The position numbers and the translations under genes were made by a program. Positions 1 through 6,377 of a stretch of DNA of 6,419 bases are shown here, piece after piece; within the stretch, counting starts at the first letter, position 1; every line of letters starts with the position of its first letter. The stretch is from an uncultured Rhodopirellula sp. (GTDB taxonomy: Bacteria; Planctomycetota; Planctomycetia; Pirellulales; Pirellulaceae): positions 1-6,419 of the forward strand of contig CAJXTM010000237.1 of the NCBI GenBank assembly GCA_913061385.1. Reading direction: 5' to 3'. A model generated the notes under the pieces. It did not search any database. It was not told the origin of the DNA and was given only the letters and a program-made list of their open reading frames with translations.

Positions 1-46
1 AGATCAGCCTCGGTCTCGTGGGCTCGGAGATGTGTATAAGAGACAG
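1..46 (+). other. Nextera i7-side sequencing adapter (not genomic)
   Basis: Bases 13-46 match the Nextera read-2 transposase adapter: a 15-base tail beginning GTCTCGTGGG, followed by the 19-bp Tn5 mosaic end AGATGTGTATAAGAGACAG at 28-46. Bases 1-4 (AGAT) fit the end of the i7 flow-cell primer. Bases 5-12 (CAGCCTCG) sit exactly where the 8-base i7 index belongs and, from memory, equal index N710 in adapter orientation. This is library sequence left on the contig. Genomic sequence starts at 47. Any protein reading through this block carries artefact residues: MYKRQ on the plus strand, LSLIHISEPTR on the minus strand. Confidence 0.98.
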
Positions 47-568
47 CTCTTGAGGTGCCGAAATGATGCTTTTGCGATAACCAGCCTCCAGTTTCCTCGT
101 ACCCTCAACCTGTTTCAGCTTTTCAATCGTCTGCCGATAAACGGGACGCAGCGTTTCCTTGACAGCGTCATCGATTCCAGAGCTCGCGTCGATCGAAGCC
201 CAGTCCTTCTCAACCCCTGCCAGCGTCAAATCATTTGGCTTGTTCTCACCGGCAGGCCCATCTCCATTTGCACCCGCAGAAACTTCTGACGGGTCTGTTT
301 GATTGAGGGCTGGCGGATTCACACCCGATGGATTTTCGGTTTGGCCACCTTGGTTGGAGGTTTCATCCGATTTCCCAGCTGTGCTAGCGGCACGCGGGGA
401 GCTCAGAGCTTCCGTTGTCCCCGGTGGGACCTGTGAGCCTTCCTGAGCAAAGACTGCACGCGAGGTGCCGAGAGTGAGCAGCACGAGCGTCACCGCCAGT
501 ACCAACCAACCCAAATTACCGTTCACTCGTAATGAACGCAAAAAAAATATCTGACCAACCTTCGACAT
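47..568 (-). CDS. N-terminal part of an exported protein, probably an MscS-type mechanosensitive channel; 3' end missing
   Basis: An open frame on the minus strand starts at ATG 566-568 and runs 174 codons without a stop into the left adapter, so its C-terminus is lost. Residues 1-41 form a Sec signal: a basic N-region with Arg11 and Arg14, a hydrophobic core around residues 21-34, and a signal peptidase site after Val39-Phe40-Ala41. Residues 42-115 are a Pro/Ser/Gly/Asn-rich low-complexity linker. Residues 117-174 look helical and amphipathic (DDAVKETLRPVYRQTIEKLK, then a KLEAGYRKSIISAPQE stretch). That pattern is familiar from the periplasmic coiled region (MscS_porin-like) that begins large MscS-family channels of Planctomycetota. 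No pore domain is visible, so the channel call is inference. An in-frame ATG at 584-586 is possible, but the start at 568 has the purine-rich GGGGGA upstream and overlaps the stop of the leader ORF. Other exported coiled-coil proteins cannot be excluded. Confidence 0.6.
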
Positions 569-648
569 CAAGTCCCCCGTCTCCATTCGACTTGTAGCCT
601 GACTCTACGCACAGGCTTTCCCGCAATGCGGCCGACAGACGACCGCAT
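568..648 (-). CDS. 26-codon Arg-rich leader ORF coupled to the channel-like gene
   Basis: Translation of the minus strand from ATG 646-648 gives 26 codons ending in TGA 568-570. The peptide starts MRSSVGRIAGKPVRRVR and has seven Arg and one Lys. A near-consensus AAGGAG Shine-Dalgarno lies at 653-658, 4 nt before the ATG and stronger than that of the downstream gene. The stop and the next start share one base (TGATG), a classic translational-coupling arrangement. The ORF starts 33 nt after the HdeD-like stop codon. It may be a regulatory leader peptide, a way of delivering ribosomes to the weak downstream start, or chance. I recognise no family. Conservation of frame, ribosome-binding site and overlap in relatives would decide. 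Confidence 0.45.
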   Translation of the reverse strand: MRSSVGRIAGKPVRRVRLQVEWRRGT

Positions 649-649
649 T
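625..649 (-). promoter_or_regulatory. Hairpin overlapping the leader-ORF start codon
   Basis: A perfect 7-bp inverted repeat, AATGCGG (643-649, minus strand) and CCGCATT (625-631), encloses an 11-nt loop. The 5' arm contains the ATG of the leader ORF, so folding would hide that start codon while leaving the upstream AAGGAG single-stranded. No T-run follows on the minus strand, which argues against an intrinsic terminator for the upstream HdeD-like gene. Regulatory function is inferred; the repeat itself is seen directly. Confidence 0.4.
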
Positions 650-680
650 TATCTCCTTATCTAACATTTGACCGCTCTGA

Positions 681-1304
681 TCAAGAAGCATTTTCCTCGA
701 TTCGGGGAAGCTTCTTGATTGCAAATGAAAGCATGATCCAGGTCCAACCATTGAAGAGCAATTCCAGCCCAACGAACAACCCGATCACCCACAAAACACC
801 GGTTGGACCGTCTGGCAAATGCCGGAATGCTCGAAAGATGATCAAGCCAAGCATCAGTGTCACGATGCCGTTGACCAACCCCCATCCCCATTGCGGGTAC
901 TTTTCGACCAACGCCATGATGATCCGGAAACTGCCACCGACCACAAACAGGCCTGCCAGCATAAGAGTGAACAAAGCCAATGATTCCACTGGCATTTCGG
1001 TGATCATGAATCCCGCCACCACATAGACCAGTCCACCGAGAATATGGACAAAAAACGCACTCCACTTACCCGCCCAGAAGGCACTGATCACAGTCGTCAC
1101 GCCACAAATGATCAGGATGGCTCCAATCAGAACGACGACGCCTACTGAAGTAAAAAGTGGATAGGCAATCGAAAAAACGCCAGCCAACACAAGCAGAACG
1201 CCCGTGATTAAAAAGCACCACCATTCGTTACTAAGATGGCTCAATTCGTGCTTTTTAAACTCTTTCAGTGACGCCTTTAATTCACCCGTCTCTACATTGC
1301 TCAT
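681..1304 (-). CDS. HdeD family (DUF308) six-helix membrane protein
   Basis: This 207-aa integral membrane protein has the layout of the HdeD/DUF308 family (Pfam PF03729), whose E. coli member is linked to acid resistance at high cell density; the biochemical role is not established. A polar, charged N-tail of about 27 residues is followed by six hydrophobic segments near residues 28-48, 53-76, 83-103, 107-130, 139-157 and 168-194, then a short charged tail. Diagnostic features are the WWCFLITGVLLVLAGVF first helix, paired Gly-rich helices such as LIGAILIICGV and HILGGLVYVVAG, and a Trp-rich last helix (NGWTWIM). The start at 1302-1304 is supported by AGGAG at 1311-1315, 6 nt upstream. Length is slightly above the E. 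coli protein because of the N-tail. It is followed by the leader ORF and the channel-like gene on the same strand. Control by the upstream ECF sigma factor is possible but unproven. Confidence 0.92.
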   Translation of the reverse strand: MSNVETGELKASLKEFKKHELSHLSNEWWCFLITGVLLVLAGVFSIAYPLFTSVGVVVLIGAILIICGVTTVISAFWAGKWSAFFVHILGGLVYVVAGFMITEMPVESLALFTLMLAGLFVVGGSFRIIMALVEKYPQWGWGLVNGIVTLMLGLIIFRAFRHLPDGPTGVLWVIGLFVGLELLFNGWTWIMLSFAIKKLPRIEENAS

Positions 1305-1614
1305 GATGTTCTCCTGTTACCAACGAAACTATGACTACAGCAGAACAACCAATTGCGGTCTGCATCGCAGGCTCAATTTATAATCAAACCCTGCGGACGA
1401 CCTGCCACCAAACAGGATTTATTTACAGGGATTCACCATTGCAGGTCCGAATGTGGTGAGCACTCAGGACAGCCGGTGTGTCGGCGTAGTGTCTCACAGC
1501 AGAAGTCCAGCCACAGCTGACGGCCCCCCTCTCTCGGTTAGGAGCCGAAGGACTGGGAACTGCCGAGACAGCAAGGCCCCCATTCACAACCTGACTAACG
1601 GTCCGGCAGCAAAC

Positions 1615-1633
1615 AATAAAAGCCCCTACGGGG
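1615..1633 (-). terminator. Weak candidate intrinsic terminator downstream of the ECF sigma gene
   Basis: On the minus strand, CCCC-GTA-GGGG (1623-1633) is followed by CTTTTATT, giving a 4-bp GC stem, a 3-nt loop and a broken T-run. It lies 236 nt past the sigma factor stop. The stem is short for an efficient terminator, so this is a weak call. Confidence 0.25.
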
Positions 1634-1702
1634 AAAAACGCCCGATTAACCATCGGCAATGCGTGACTTGCTGCGATATCCTGTCATCGGCACGCCATAC
1701 CA

Positions 1703-1730
1703 GCAGCAGCCTTAAAACAGCCCCTGCTGC
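1703..1730. repeat. 7-bp inverted repeat GCAGCAG / CTGCTGC
   Basis: GCAGCAG at 1703-1709 and CTGCTGC at 1724-1730 are perfect reverse complements separated by 14 nt. Neither strand has a T-run next to it, so it is not an obvious intrinsic terminator. It could form a hairpin in the 3' region of the sigma factor transcript. Function unknown. Confidence 0.5.
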
Positions 1731-1868
1731 AAATTCCCATCGCGGATCTCGCTGGCGTAGCTTCCATCAATCGGAAGATTCAACGAGTTGAGGTAGCCCT
1801 GAAACTCGATGAATGGAACCGGAAAATTGAAGCAGGAATCGACCCAAAAACATCATTTCAACAACGAC

Positions 1869-2540
1869 TCAGACTGCCATCAGGCAATTCTGTTCATCAT
1901 TTTGTCCTGAGACGAAACGATAGTTCAGATCGGTGGGTTTAGCATTCCAGTACGCTGTAAGCTCTTTTCGCAATTGGAGCCTGGCTCGACTGATGCGGCT
2001 TCGCACAGTCCCCATCGTCAGGTGAAGGACATCAGCGATTCGCCGATAATCACAACCTTCGAATTCACGCAATCGCAGAATTTCGCGATGATGATTGTCG
2101 AGACGCTGCATCGCAAGGTTAACCGCTCGGCAATCCTCTGTTCGCTCCAGATAAGCCAACGGCCCGTCAACGTCGTGACACGATGCTCGACCTCCGGGCT
2201 GACAATTTTCATGTGTCTCATCCAGAGAACCCAAACGATGTCGGTTTTGCAAGTAATAACGTCGGGAGTTCAGGGCAATTCGATAGATCCAGGTGTAGAA
2301 CCCACTCTCACTGCGAAATGAACTCAGGTTATTGAAGGCACGTACAAACGCGTCCTGAACAATGTCATCGGCAAGGCCCGTGCAAGTGACCTTGGCTCGA
2401 ATTGCGGCGATCAATCGTCCTTGATATCGATCGACCAACAGAGTGTAAGCACTCTGGTCGCCTGCCAAAGCAGCTGCGATCAATTGAGAATCACTGTCAT
2501 TTCCATCGACAGAACATACGGTAGAAGATTGAATTTGCAT
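1869..2540 (-). CDS. ECF subfamily RNA polymerase sigma-70 factor (RpoE-like)
   Basis: This is an extracytoplasmic-function sigma factor, which directs RNA polymerase core to a dedicated promoter set. Sigma region 2 spans about residues 25-100, with the core-binding and -10 recognition helices visible as ADDIVQDAFVRAFNNLSSFR (57-76) and FYTWIYRIALNSRR (81-94). A variable linker covers roughly 101-137. Region 4 spans about 138-195 and ends in the helix-turn-helix DYRRIADVLHLTMGTVRSRI with the typical SRAR continuation. At 223 aa it is slightly longer than most ECF factors (about 170-200 aa), mainly because of the linker and a 25-residue C-terminal tail of no recognised domain. The ATG at 2538-2540 has AGG a few bases upstream. 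No zinc-finger or membrane anti-sigma gene follows on the same strand within 564 nt, so the partner is either elsewhere or absent. Family call is very secure; regulon unknown. Confidence 0.96.
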   Translation of the reverse strand: MQIQSSTVCSVDGNDSDSQLIAAALAGDQSAYTLLVDRYQGRLIAAIRAKVTCTGLADDIVQDAFVRAFNNLSSFRSESGFYTWIYRIALNSRRYYLQNRHRLGSLDETHENCQPGGRASCHDVDGPLAYLERTEDCRAVNLAMQRLDNHHREILRLREFEGCDYRRIADVLHLTMGTVRSRISRARLQLRKELTAYWNAKPTDLNYRFVSGQNDEQNCLMAV

Positions 2541-2654
2541 TGGAAACCTGAACCATGAATCGTGTTACAGCCGATGCCATGAAGTCTTTGATTGATGCTG
2601 GCTGTCATTCAGGAACGCGGTCGACAGCGAACAGGTCCGCAGTATTTTCCAGAA

Positions 2655-2661
2655 AAGTTCC
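2655..2661 (-). promoter_or_regulatory. GGAACTT, candidate ECF-type -35 element upstream of the sigma gene
   Basis: On the minus strand GGAACTT equals the -35 consensus of RpoE-type promoters and lies 114 nt upstream of the sigma factor ATG, where an autoregulated promoter could be. No convincing -10 (TCAAA or TCTGA type) appears at 16-17 nt spacing, so a 7-mer chance match is a real alternative. Confidence 0.2.
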
Positions 2662-2700
2662 CCGGTTTTTTTCAAGATTACAGAAAGTCACAATCTAGTG

Positions 2701-2731
2701 TTCAGGCAGCACTGAGATTCAGGCACTGAGA
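2701..2731. repeat. Imperfect tandem duplication, 17 + 14 bp
   Basis: TTCAGGCAGCACTGAGA (2701-2717) is followed directly by TTCAGGCACTGAGA (2718-2731). The two copies are identical except for a 3-base GCA indel. The pair lies in the 245-nt gap between the HicB-like and sigma factor genes, upstream of the latter. It may be replication slippage or a paired protein-binding site. Confidence 0.7.
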
Positions 2732-2785
2732 AGCTGATCCTGCTGGGGAGCCTCCCAAATCCACGCTTAGCACCCAAGCCGCTCA

Positions 2786-3115
2786 TCACAGATGCACAGG
2801 GATGAATCGCTTGATCTCATTCGGCTTCGGCTCTGGCACGGGATTGATCCATGGGATGGAATCCCCACGCTGATGAATTTCCGCGACGGTGCGTTTGAAG
2901 AGGGGAACAATCTTGCCCAACATTTCACGCTCGCTGCTGCCCACGGCCTCAAGTCCAGCAAGATTGGCTACCCGCCCCCGATAGACTCCGCCCTCTGCAT
3001 TTAAATGAACAATGCAGGGAAAAGCCGGCACCTCGACCTGCGCCATTGGTGGCTCGGGAGTTGGTGAGTCAGTTGACGGTGATGAAGCCGCAGACGTTGA
3101 TTTTTCCTGTGACAT
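2786..3115 (-). CDS. Small HicB-fold (HicB-like antitoxin type) protein
   Basis: This is a 109-aa cytoplasmic protein. Residues 1-25 are a Ser/Thr/Pro-rich disordered tail. Residues 28-89 follow the partial RNase H-like HicB pattern: a first strand (VEVPAFPCIVHLNAEGG), a second strand with the hallmark V-x-NL-x-G-x-x-A-x-G (VYRGRVANLAGLEAVGSS), a helix (SEREMLGKIVPLFKRTVAEI) and the closing G-x-x-IPW. The tail ends RFIPVHL. In HicAB modules HicB neutralises the HicA mRNA interferase, but no HicA-like ORF is visible beside this gene and no DNA-binding HTH or RHH domain follows the fold. A stand-alone role is therefore likely. The start at 3113-3115 has a GGAAAAGAGA purine stretch upstream. A longer reading from 3367 would overlap the ceramidase-like gene and adds only junk. 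The 85-nt gap allows co-transcription with that gene. Real gene: likely; fold: moderate confidence. Confidence 0.68.
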   Translation of the reverse strand: MSQEKSTSAASSPSTDSPTPEPPMAQVEVPAFPCIVHLNAEGGVYRGRVANLAGLEAVGSSEREMLGKIVPLFKRTVAEIHQRGDSIPWINPVPEPKPNEIKRFIPVHL

Positions 3116-3200
3116 GATTTTCTCTTTTCCGCACTTTTTAGAATACAGTGAGTTTTGAAACCGCAACCAACCGCACCAGTTGTTATCTACTGCGAACCAC

Positions 3201-4589
3201 TTACTCCTGGCCAGACTCACGCACCAACTGATGAATGCCCTCCATGATCCGTGATTCAACTGAGCTGTCAAATGGGCCGGGAAAAGTAGTGTAGCGCATT
3301 GCCTCGCCTGCTTCGTAGCCGCCTTCCTGCAAAACCCGTTCGCTGGGCAGATATCCGAACACATCATTGCAATAACCAGCGGTCCAGACTGCAGTTCGTG
3401 ATGCGTCCGATAATTCCTGCTGGCACCTCAGTGAGTAGTCGACGACTGCCTCACCGCAAATACCAACCAGTGTCAGATCATCTCCGAATCGTGCCACTTG
3501 TAGCGGAAAGTGGTCGAACTCTGTTTCGATGGTTCCGCGAGCGTCCAATTCATCGAGCAAGCCACGAGCATGAATACGAATGTACTTGTTACCCGACTGA
3601 ACTTGTTTTTCGAGTTCTGCCCGTGATGGTGGTTCCGCAAACTGCAGCGTCACATTCTTGAGTGCCACGTTGAGTGATCCCCTCAATTCAGTCTGTTTTT
3701 TCGTAATCAACGCCGTTTCGACACCATTCGCAAGCGCACGGCCATGTTGCTTCGCCAAGTCAAGAGTTCGACGGGGGTAAGGATTCTGATCAGCCGAACA
3801 GCCATTCATGAACATGGCGATACTGCCAGGATGAGATTCCTGCACGAACTGCTGGGCAAAGCCCGGGTAATCCCCGCACAGCTGCTGAAAGCTGAGCGTG
3901 GTGGCGTGACATGCGTAGCCAAACAGAACTGCTTTCAATTCCCCTGCATCAGTTTCCATTCGAAGTACAGGGACCTGATGATCGGTGGGACCATCAGGAT
4001 TTGGACTGTTAATGAAACCCTTATCGGTAGGGAACCGGCGATTCATGGCAAACCCGGCCCGAGCGTAACTGTAAAACAGACGCGTCGGTTCAACCTGCTT
4101 GACGACCTGGCCCACCAGGGTGGCGATTTGCTGAGCAATCCATCGCACGTATTGCCTGGAAAGTGCGGCATAGCGGACGTCGATTCCCAAGCGTAGCAAC
4201 CGCTCACTGCGCAACTCCGGCCCACAGTGTGTATGCGAAGCGTTCATGAGCAGACTTTTCCGCTCTACACCATACTGCTTCACCTGGGTTTCCACTGCCA
4301 TTCGCAATTCTCTGGTAATTCCCAGCAGATCAGTAGTCACAATCACAAGCCGATTGCCATCCAGGTCTTCCACAACGAGGACTTTAGCAAAGAGATCGTG
4401 TATTTTTTCATCTGCAGGCTTATCCCGAGCAGCATATCCGCCCATCCAAAGCGAAGCCTTGGGCGTGATCACAACAGCACCGACGGCAGCACGCCAACAA
4501 CAGGGATCTGCACCACTCGATATTTGCGGTAAAGACGCGGCACTTCCGCCAAGCCACAATGCAACTACCAACCCAAGTACACGGCACAT
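3201..4589 (-). CDS. Exported neutral/alkaline non-lysosomal ceramidase-family hydrolase (N-terminal domain only)
   Basis: This 462-aa protein matches the neutral ceramidase N-terminal domain (Pfam PF04734), a zinc amidohydrolase fold. A Sec signal peptide (MCR, then hydrophobic VLGLVVALWLGG) covers about residues 1-26. Likely zinc and catalytic residues by pattern: His119 and His121 in NASHTHCGPE, His228 in YACHATTL, Glu380 in GICGEAVVDYSLR and Tyr413 in YCNDVFGYLPS. GDYPG (239-243) and NGCSADQNPYPR (262-273) are also typical. Compared with the roughly 650-670-aa bacterial ceramidase, the C-terminal Ig-like domain is missing. The position of the catalytic Ser of the N-x-G-D-x-S-P-N motif appears to be Asp267. 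The substrate may therefore not be ceramide; periplasmic or secreted amide or ester hydrolysis is all that can be claimed. AGGTGA at 4593-4598 supports the ATG at 4587-4589. It lies 104 nt after the isocitrate dehydrogenase gene, separated from it by a terminator-like hairpin. Confidence 0.9.
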   Translation of the reverse strand: MCRVLGLVVALWLGGSAASLPQISSGADPCCWRAAVGAVVITPKASLWMGGYAARDKPADEKIHDLFAKVLVVEDLDGNRLVIVTTDLLGITRELRMAVETQVKQYGVERKSLLMNASHTHCGPELRSERLLRLGIDVRYAALSRQYVRWIAQQIATLVGQVVKQVEPTRLFYSYARAGFAMNRRFPTDKGFINSPNPDGPTDHQVPVLRMETDAGELKAVLFGYACHATTLSFQQLCGDYPGFAQQFVQESHPGSIAMFMNGCSADQNPYPRRTLDLAKQHGRALANGVETALITKKQTELRGSLNVALKNVTLQFAEPPSRAELEKQVQSGNKYIRIHARGLLDELDARGTIETEFDHFPLQVARFGDDLTLVGICGEAVVDYSLRCQQELSDASRTAVWTAGYCNDVFGYLPSERVLQEGGYEAGEAMRYTTFPGPFDSSVESRIMEGIHQLVRESGQE

Positions 4590-4642
4590 AGATCACCTAA
4601 AAATGTGTTCCAACATGTAGCAGGAAACGCAGGCTGAACATC

Positions 4643-4664
4643 AAAAGGCAGCCCACGAACTGCC
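4643..4664 (-). terminator. Intrinsic terminator of the isocitrate dehydrogenase gene
   Basis: On the minus strand GGCAG (4660-4664) pairs with CTGCC (4647-4651), extendable by a T-G wobble, and TTTT follows at 4643-4646. It lies about 30 nt beyond the isocitrate dehydrogenase stop codon and before the ceramidase-like gene. The T-run is short, so read-through is possible. Confidence 0.5.
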
Positions 4665-4693
4665 CCATGGTAAACCGTCTACTCAGGGGGTGC

Positions 4694-6377
4694 TTAATTC
4701 AACAACTCAAGAGCGTGATTGAAGGTATCACTGGGCCGCATGGCCAGAGCAGTTTTCGCTGCGTCCGGTTGATAGTAGCCGCCGATATCGACTGCAGTAC
4801 CCTGAGCAGCATTGAGTTCTTCAACGATGGTTACTTCCGCTTCGCTGAGGGTTTTCGCCAACTCAGTGAATCGTTGCTGCAGATCTAAATCCTCGGTTTG
4901 TGCCGCAAGTGCCTCTGCCCAGTAAAGCGCCAGATAGAAATGGCTCCCTCGGTTATCCAACTCATTTACTTTGCGACTGGGTGATCGATCATGATCGAGC
5001 AATTTCCCCGTCGCCTGATCAAGCGTTTTGGCTAATACCAACGTGCCTTGGTGGCTGGTTTTATTTCCGAGGTCTTCCAGCGAAACAGCAAGTGCAAGAA
5101 ACTCACCAAGGGAATCCCATCGCAGATGGCCTTCCTCGACAAACTGCTGAACATGCTTAGGTGCTGAACCACCAGCACCCGTTTCGAAGAGGCCCCCACC
5201 TGCCAACAGAGGCACGATCGACAACATTTTTGCACTGGTGCCAAGTTCAAGAATCGGGAACAGATCAGTCAGATAATCACGCAGCACATTGCCTGTTACT
5301 GAGATAGTATCCAGACCATCTTTTGCCCGCTGGCAGGCATGAGTTGCAGCATCAACCGGCGACATGATGCTGATATCAAGTCCAGTGACGTCATGATTGG
5401 GCAGATACTCATGAACTCTTTGAATCAGATTCGCATCGTGTGCACGTTGCTCATTCAGCCAGAAGACCGCCGCGGCTCCCGTTGCCCGGGCTCTTGAAAC
5501 CGCAAGGCGAATCCAGTCTTGGATTGGTGCATCTTTTGTCTGGCACATACGCCAGATGTCACCTTCCTGTACGGCATGCTCCATCAACACCTTTCCGTCG
5601 GCATCGATGACACGGACTACACCGGCGTCGGCAATTTCAAACGTTTTATCGTGCGATCCGTATTCTTCGGCTTTCTGCGCCATCAGCCCAACGTTGGACA
5701 CACTTCCCATCGTGGTAACATCAAATGCACCGTGCTGTTTACAAAAGTCGATCGTCGCCTGATAGATTCCCGCATAACAACGATCAGGAATGATAGCCTT
5801 GGTATCGTGCAACTTTCCATCCGGCCCCCACATTTTTCCTGACGCACGAATTGCTGCCGGCATCGATGCATCAATGATGATATCGCTAGGCACATGCAGA
5901 TTTGTAATTCCCTTGTCCGAATCCACCATGGCCAGTGGCGGTCGCTGGGCATAGACAGCATCAATGTCTGCCTTCACAGCCTGCTGCTGATCGTCCGGCA
6001 ATTCCTCTATTTTGCTGTAGACATCGCCCATCCCATTGCAGGCCTCGATACCCAGTTGCTGGAAAACCGTGGCGTACTTATCAAACACGTCGTTGTAATA
6101 AACATTAACAGCGTGCCCAAAGATGATTGGGTCCGAGACCTTCATCATCGTGGCTTTCAGGTGCAAGGACAACAAAACGCCCTGCTGTGCAGCATCATCA
6201 ATTTCTTTGGCAAGAAACTCCCGCAAGGCAAGGCAGCTCATCACAGACGCATCGATGATCTCATTGGCCTGCAAAGACAGATCACTTTTCAATAGGGTTT
6301 TTTCCCCATCCGTTGTTTCAAGTTCAATGCAGACAGCCCCTGCCTGTTCCATCACATGCGATTGTTCGCTTCCAAAG
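4694..6377 (-). CDS. icd: Monomeric NADP-dependent isocitrate dehydrogenase (EC 1.1.1.42), 5' end missing
   Basis: It converts isocitrate to 2-oxoglutarate and CO2, making NADPH, in the cytoplasmic TCA cycle. The 560 native residues (from Phe encoded at 6374-6376) align by motif with residues 182-741 of the Azotobacter vinelandii monomeric enzyme at a constant offset of 181, so about 181 N-terminal residues are missing and the C-terminus is intact. Key residues are present (native number, Azotobacter equivalent in brackets): Lys74 (255) in [10 protein letters not shown], Asp169 (350) in [13 protein letters not shown], Tyr239 (420) in [10 protein letters not shown], Arg366/Asp367 (547/548) in [12 protein letters not shown] 2'-phosphate contacts are His408 (589), Arg419 (600) and Arg468 (649) in [15 protein letters not shown] and SPSRK. 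Substrate-binding residues of the missing N-terminal part cannot be checked. An apparent MCIRDS start is adapter sequence, not protein. The gene has its own terminator-like hairpin downstream, which suggests it is expressed alone. Confidence 0.97.

Larger units (their letters stand above)
1305..1868. other. 564-nt intergenic stretch with no convincing gene
   Basis: Between the ECF sigma gene and the HdeD-like gene I find no ORF with family resemblance. Frames that are open here give Arg/Ser/Pro/Cys-rich translations or use a TTG start, as expected of chance ORFs. Visible structure includes a 7-bp inverted repeat (1703-1709/1724-1730), a small CCCC/GGGG hairpin with a T-rich 3' flank on the minus strand (1615-1633), and a plus-strand frame open from about 1667 to beyond 1868 that lacks ATG, GTG or TTG. 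The 136 nt before the HdeD-like ATG should hold its promoter, but I see no clear -35/-10 pair. Confidence 0.6.

Noticed and set aside
32..289. 85-aa plus-strand ORF starting MYKRQ
   Set aside because: Its start lies inside the Tn5 mosaic end of the adapter, and the rest is antisense to the channel-like gene.
625..649. Inverted repeat considered as the terminator of the HdeD-like gene
   Set aside because: On the minus strand it is followed by GCGGGAAAG, not a T-run. Its overlap with a start codon makes a translational role more likely.
661..1065. 134-aa minus-strand ORF overlapping the HdeD-like gene
   Set aside because: It is a second frame inside a gene with clear family resemblance; its translation is Cys/Arg/His-rich and patternless.
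1423..1659. 78-aa minus-strand ORF in the intergenic gap
   Set aside because: It needs a TTG start, has no ribosome-binding site I can see, and shows no recognisable domain or hydrophobic pattern.
1453..1791. 112-aa plus-strand ORF
   Set aside because: The Ser/Arg/Pro/Cys-rich composition is typical of chance ORFs, and it has no family resemblance.
2746..2756. GGGAG/CTCCC hairpin considered as the terminator of the HicB-like gene
   Set aside because: The loop would be too tight for the full stem, and no T-run follows on the minus strand.
3116..3367. N-terminal extension of the HicB-like gene to an ATG at 3367
   Set aside because: It would overlap the ceramidase-like gene by over 160 nt and read through the intergenic gap; the internal ATG at 3115 has a purine-rich upstream site and begins a sensible protein.
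5894..6295. 133-aa plus-strand ORF opposite the isocitrate dehydrogenase
   Set aside because: It is an antisense shadow of a strongly conserved coding region.
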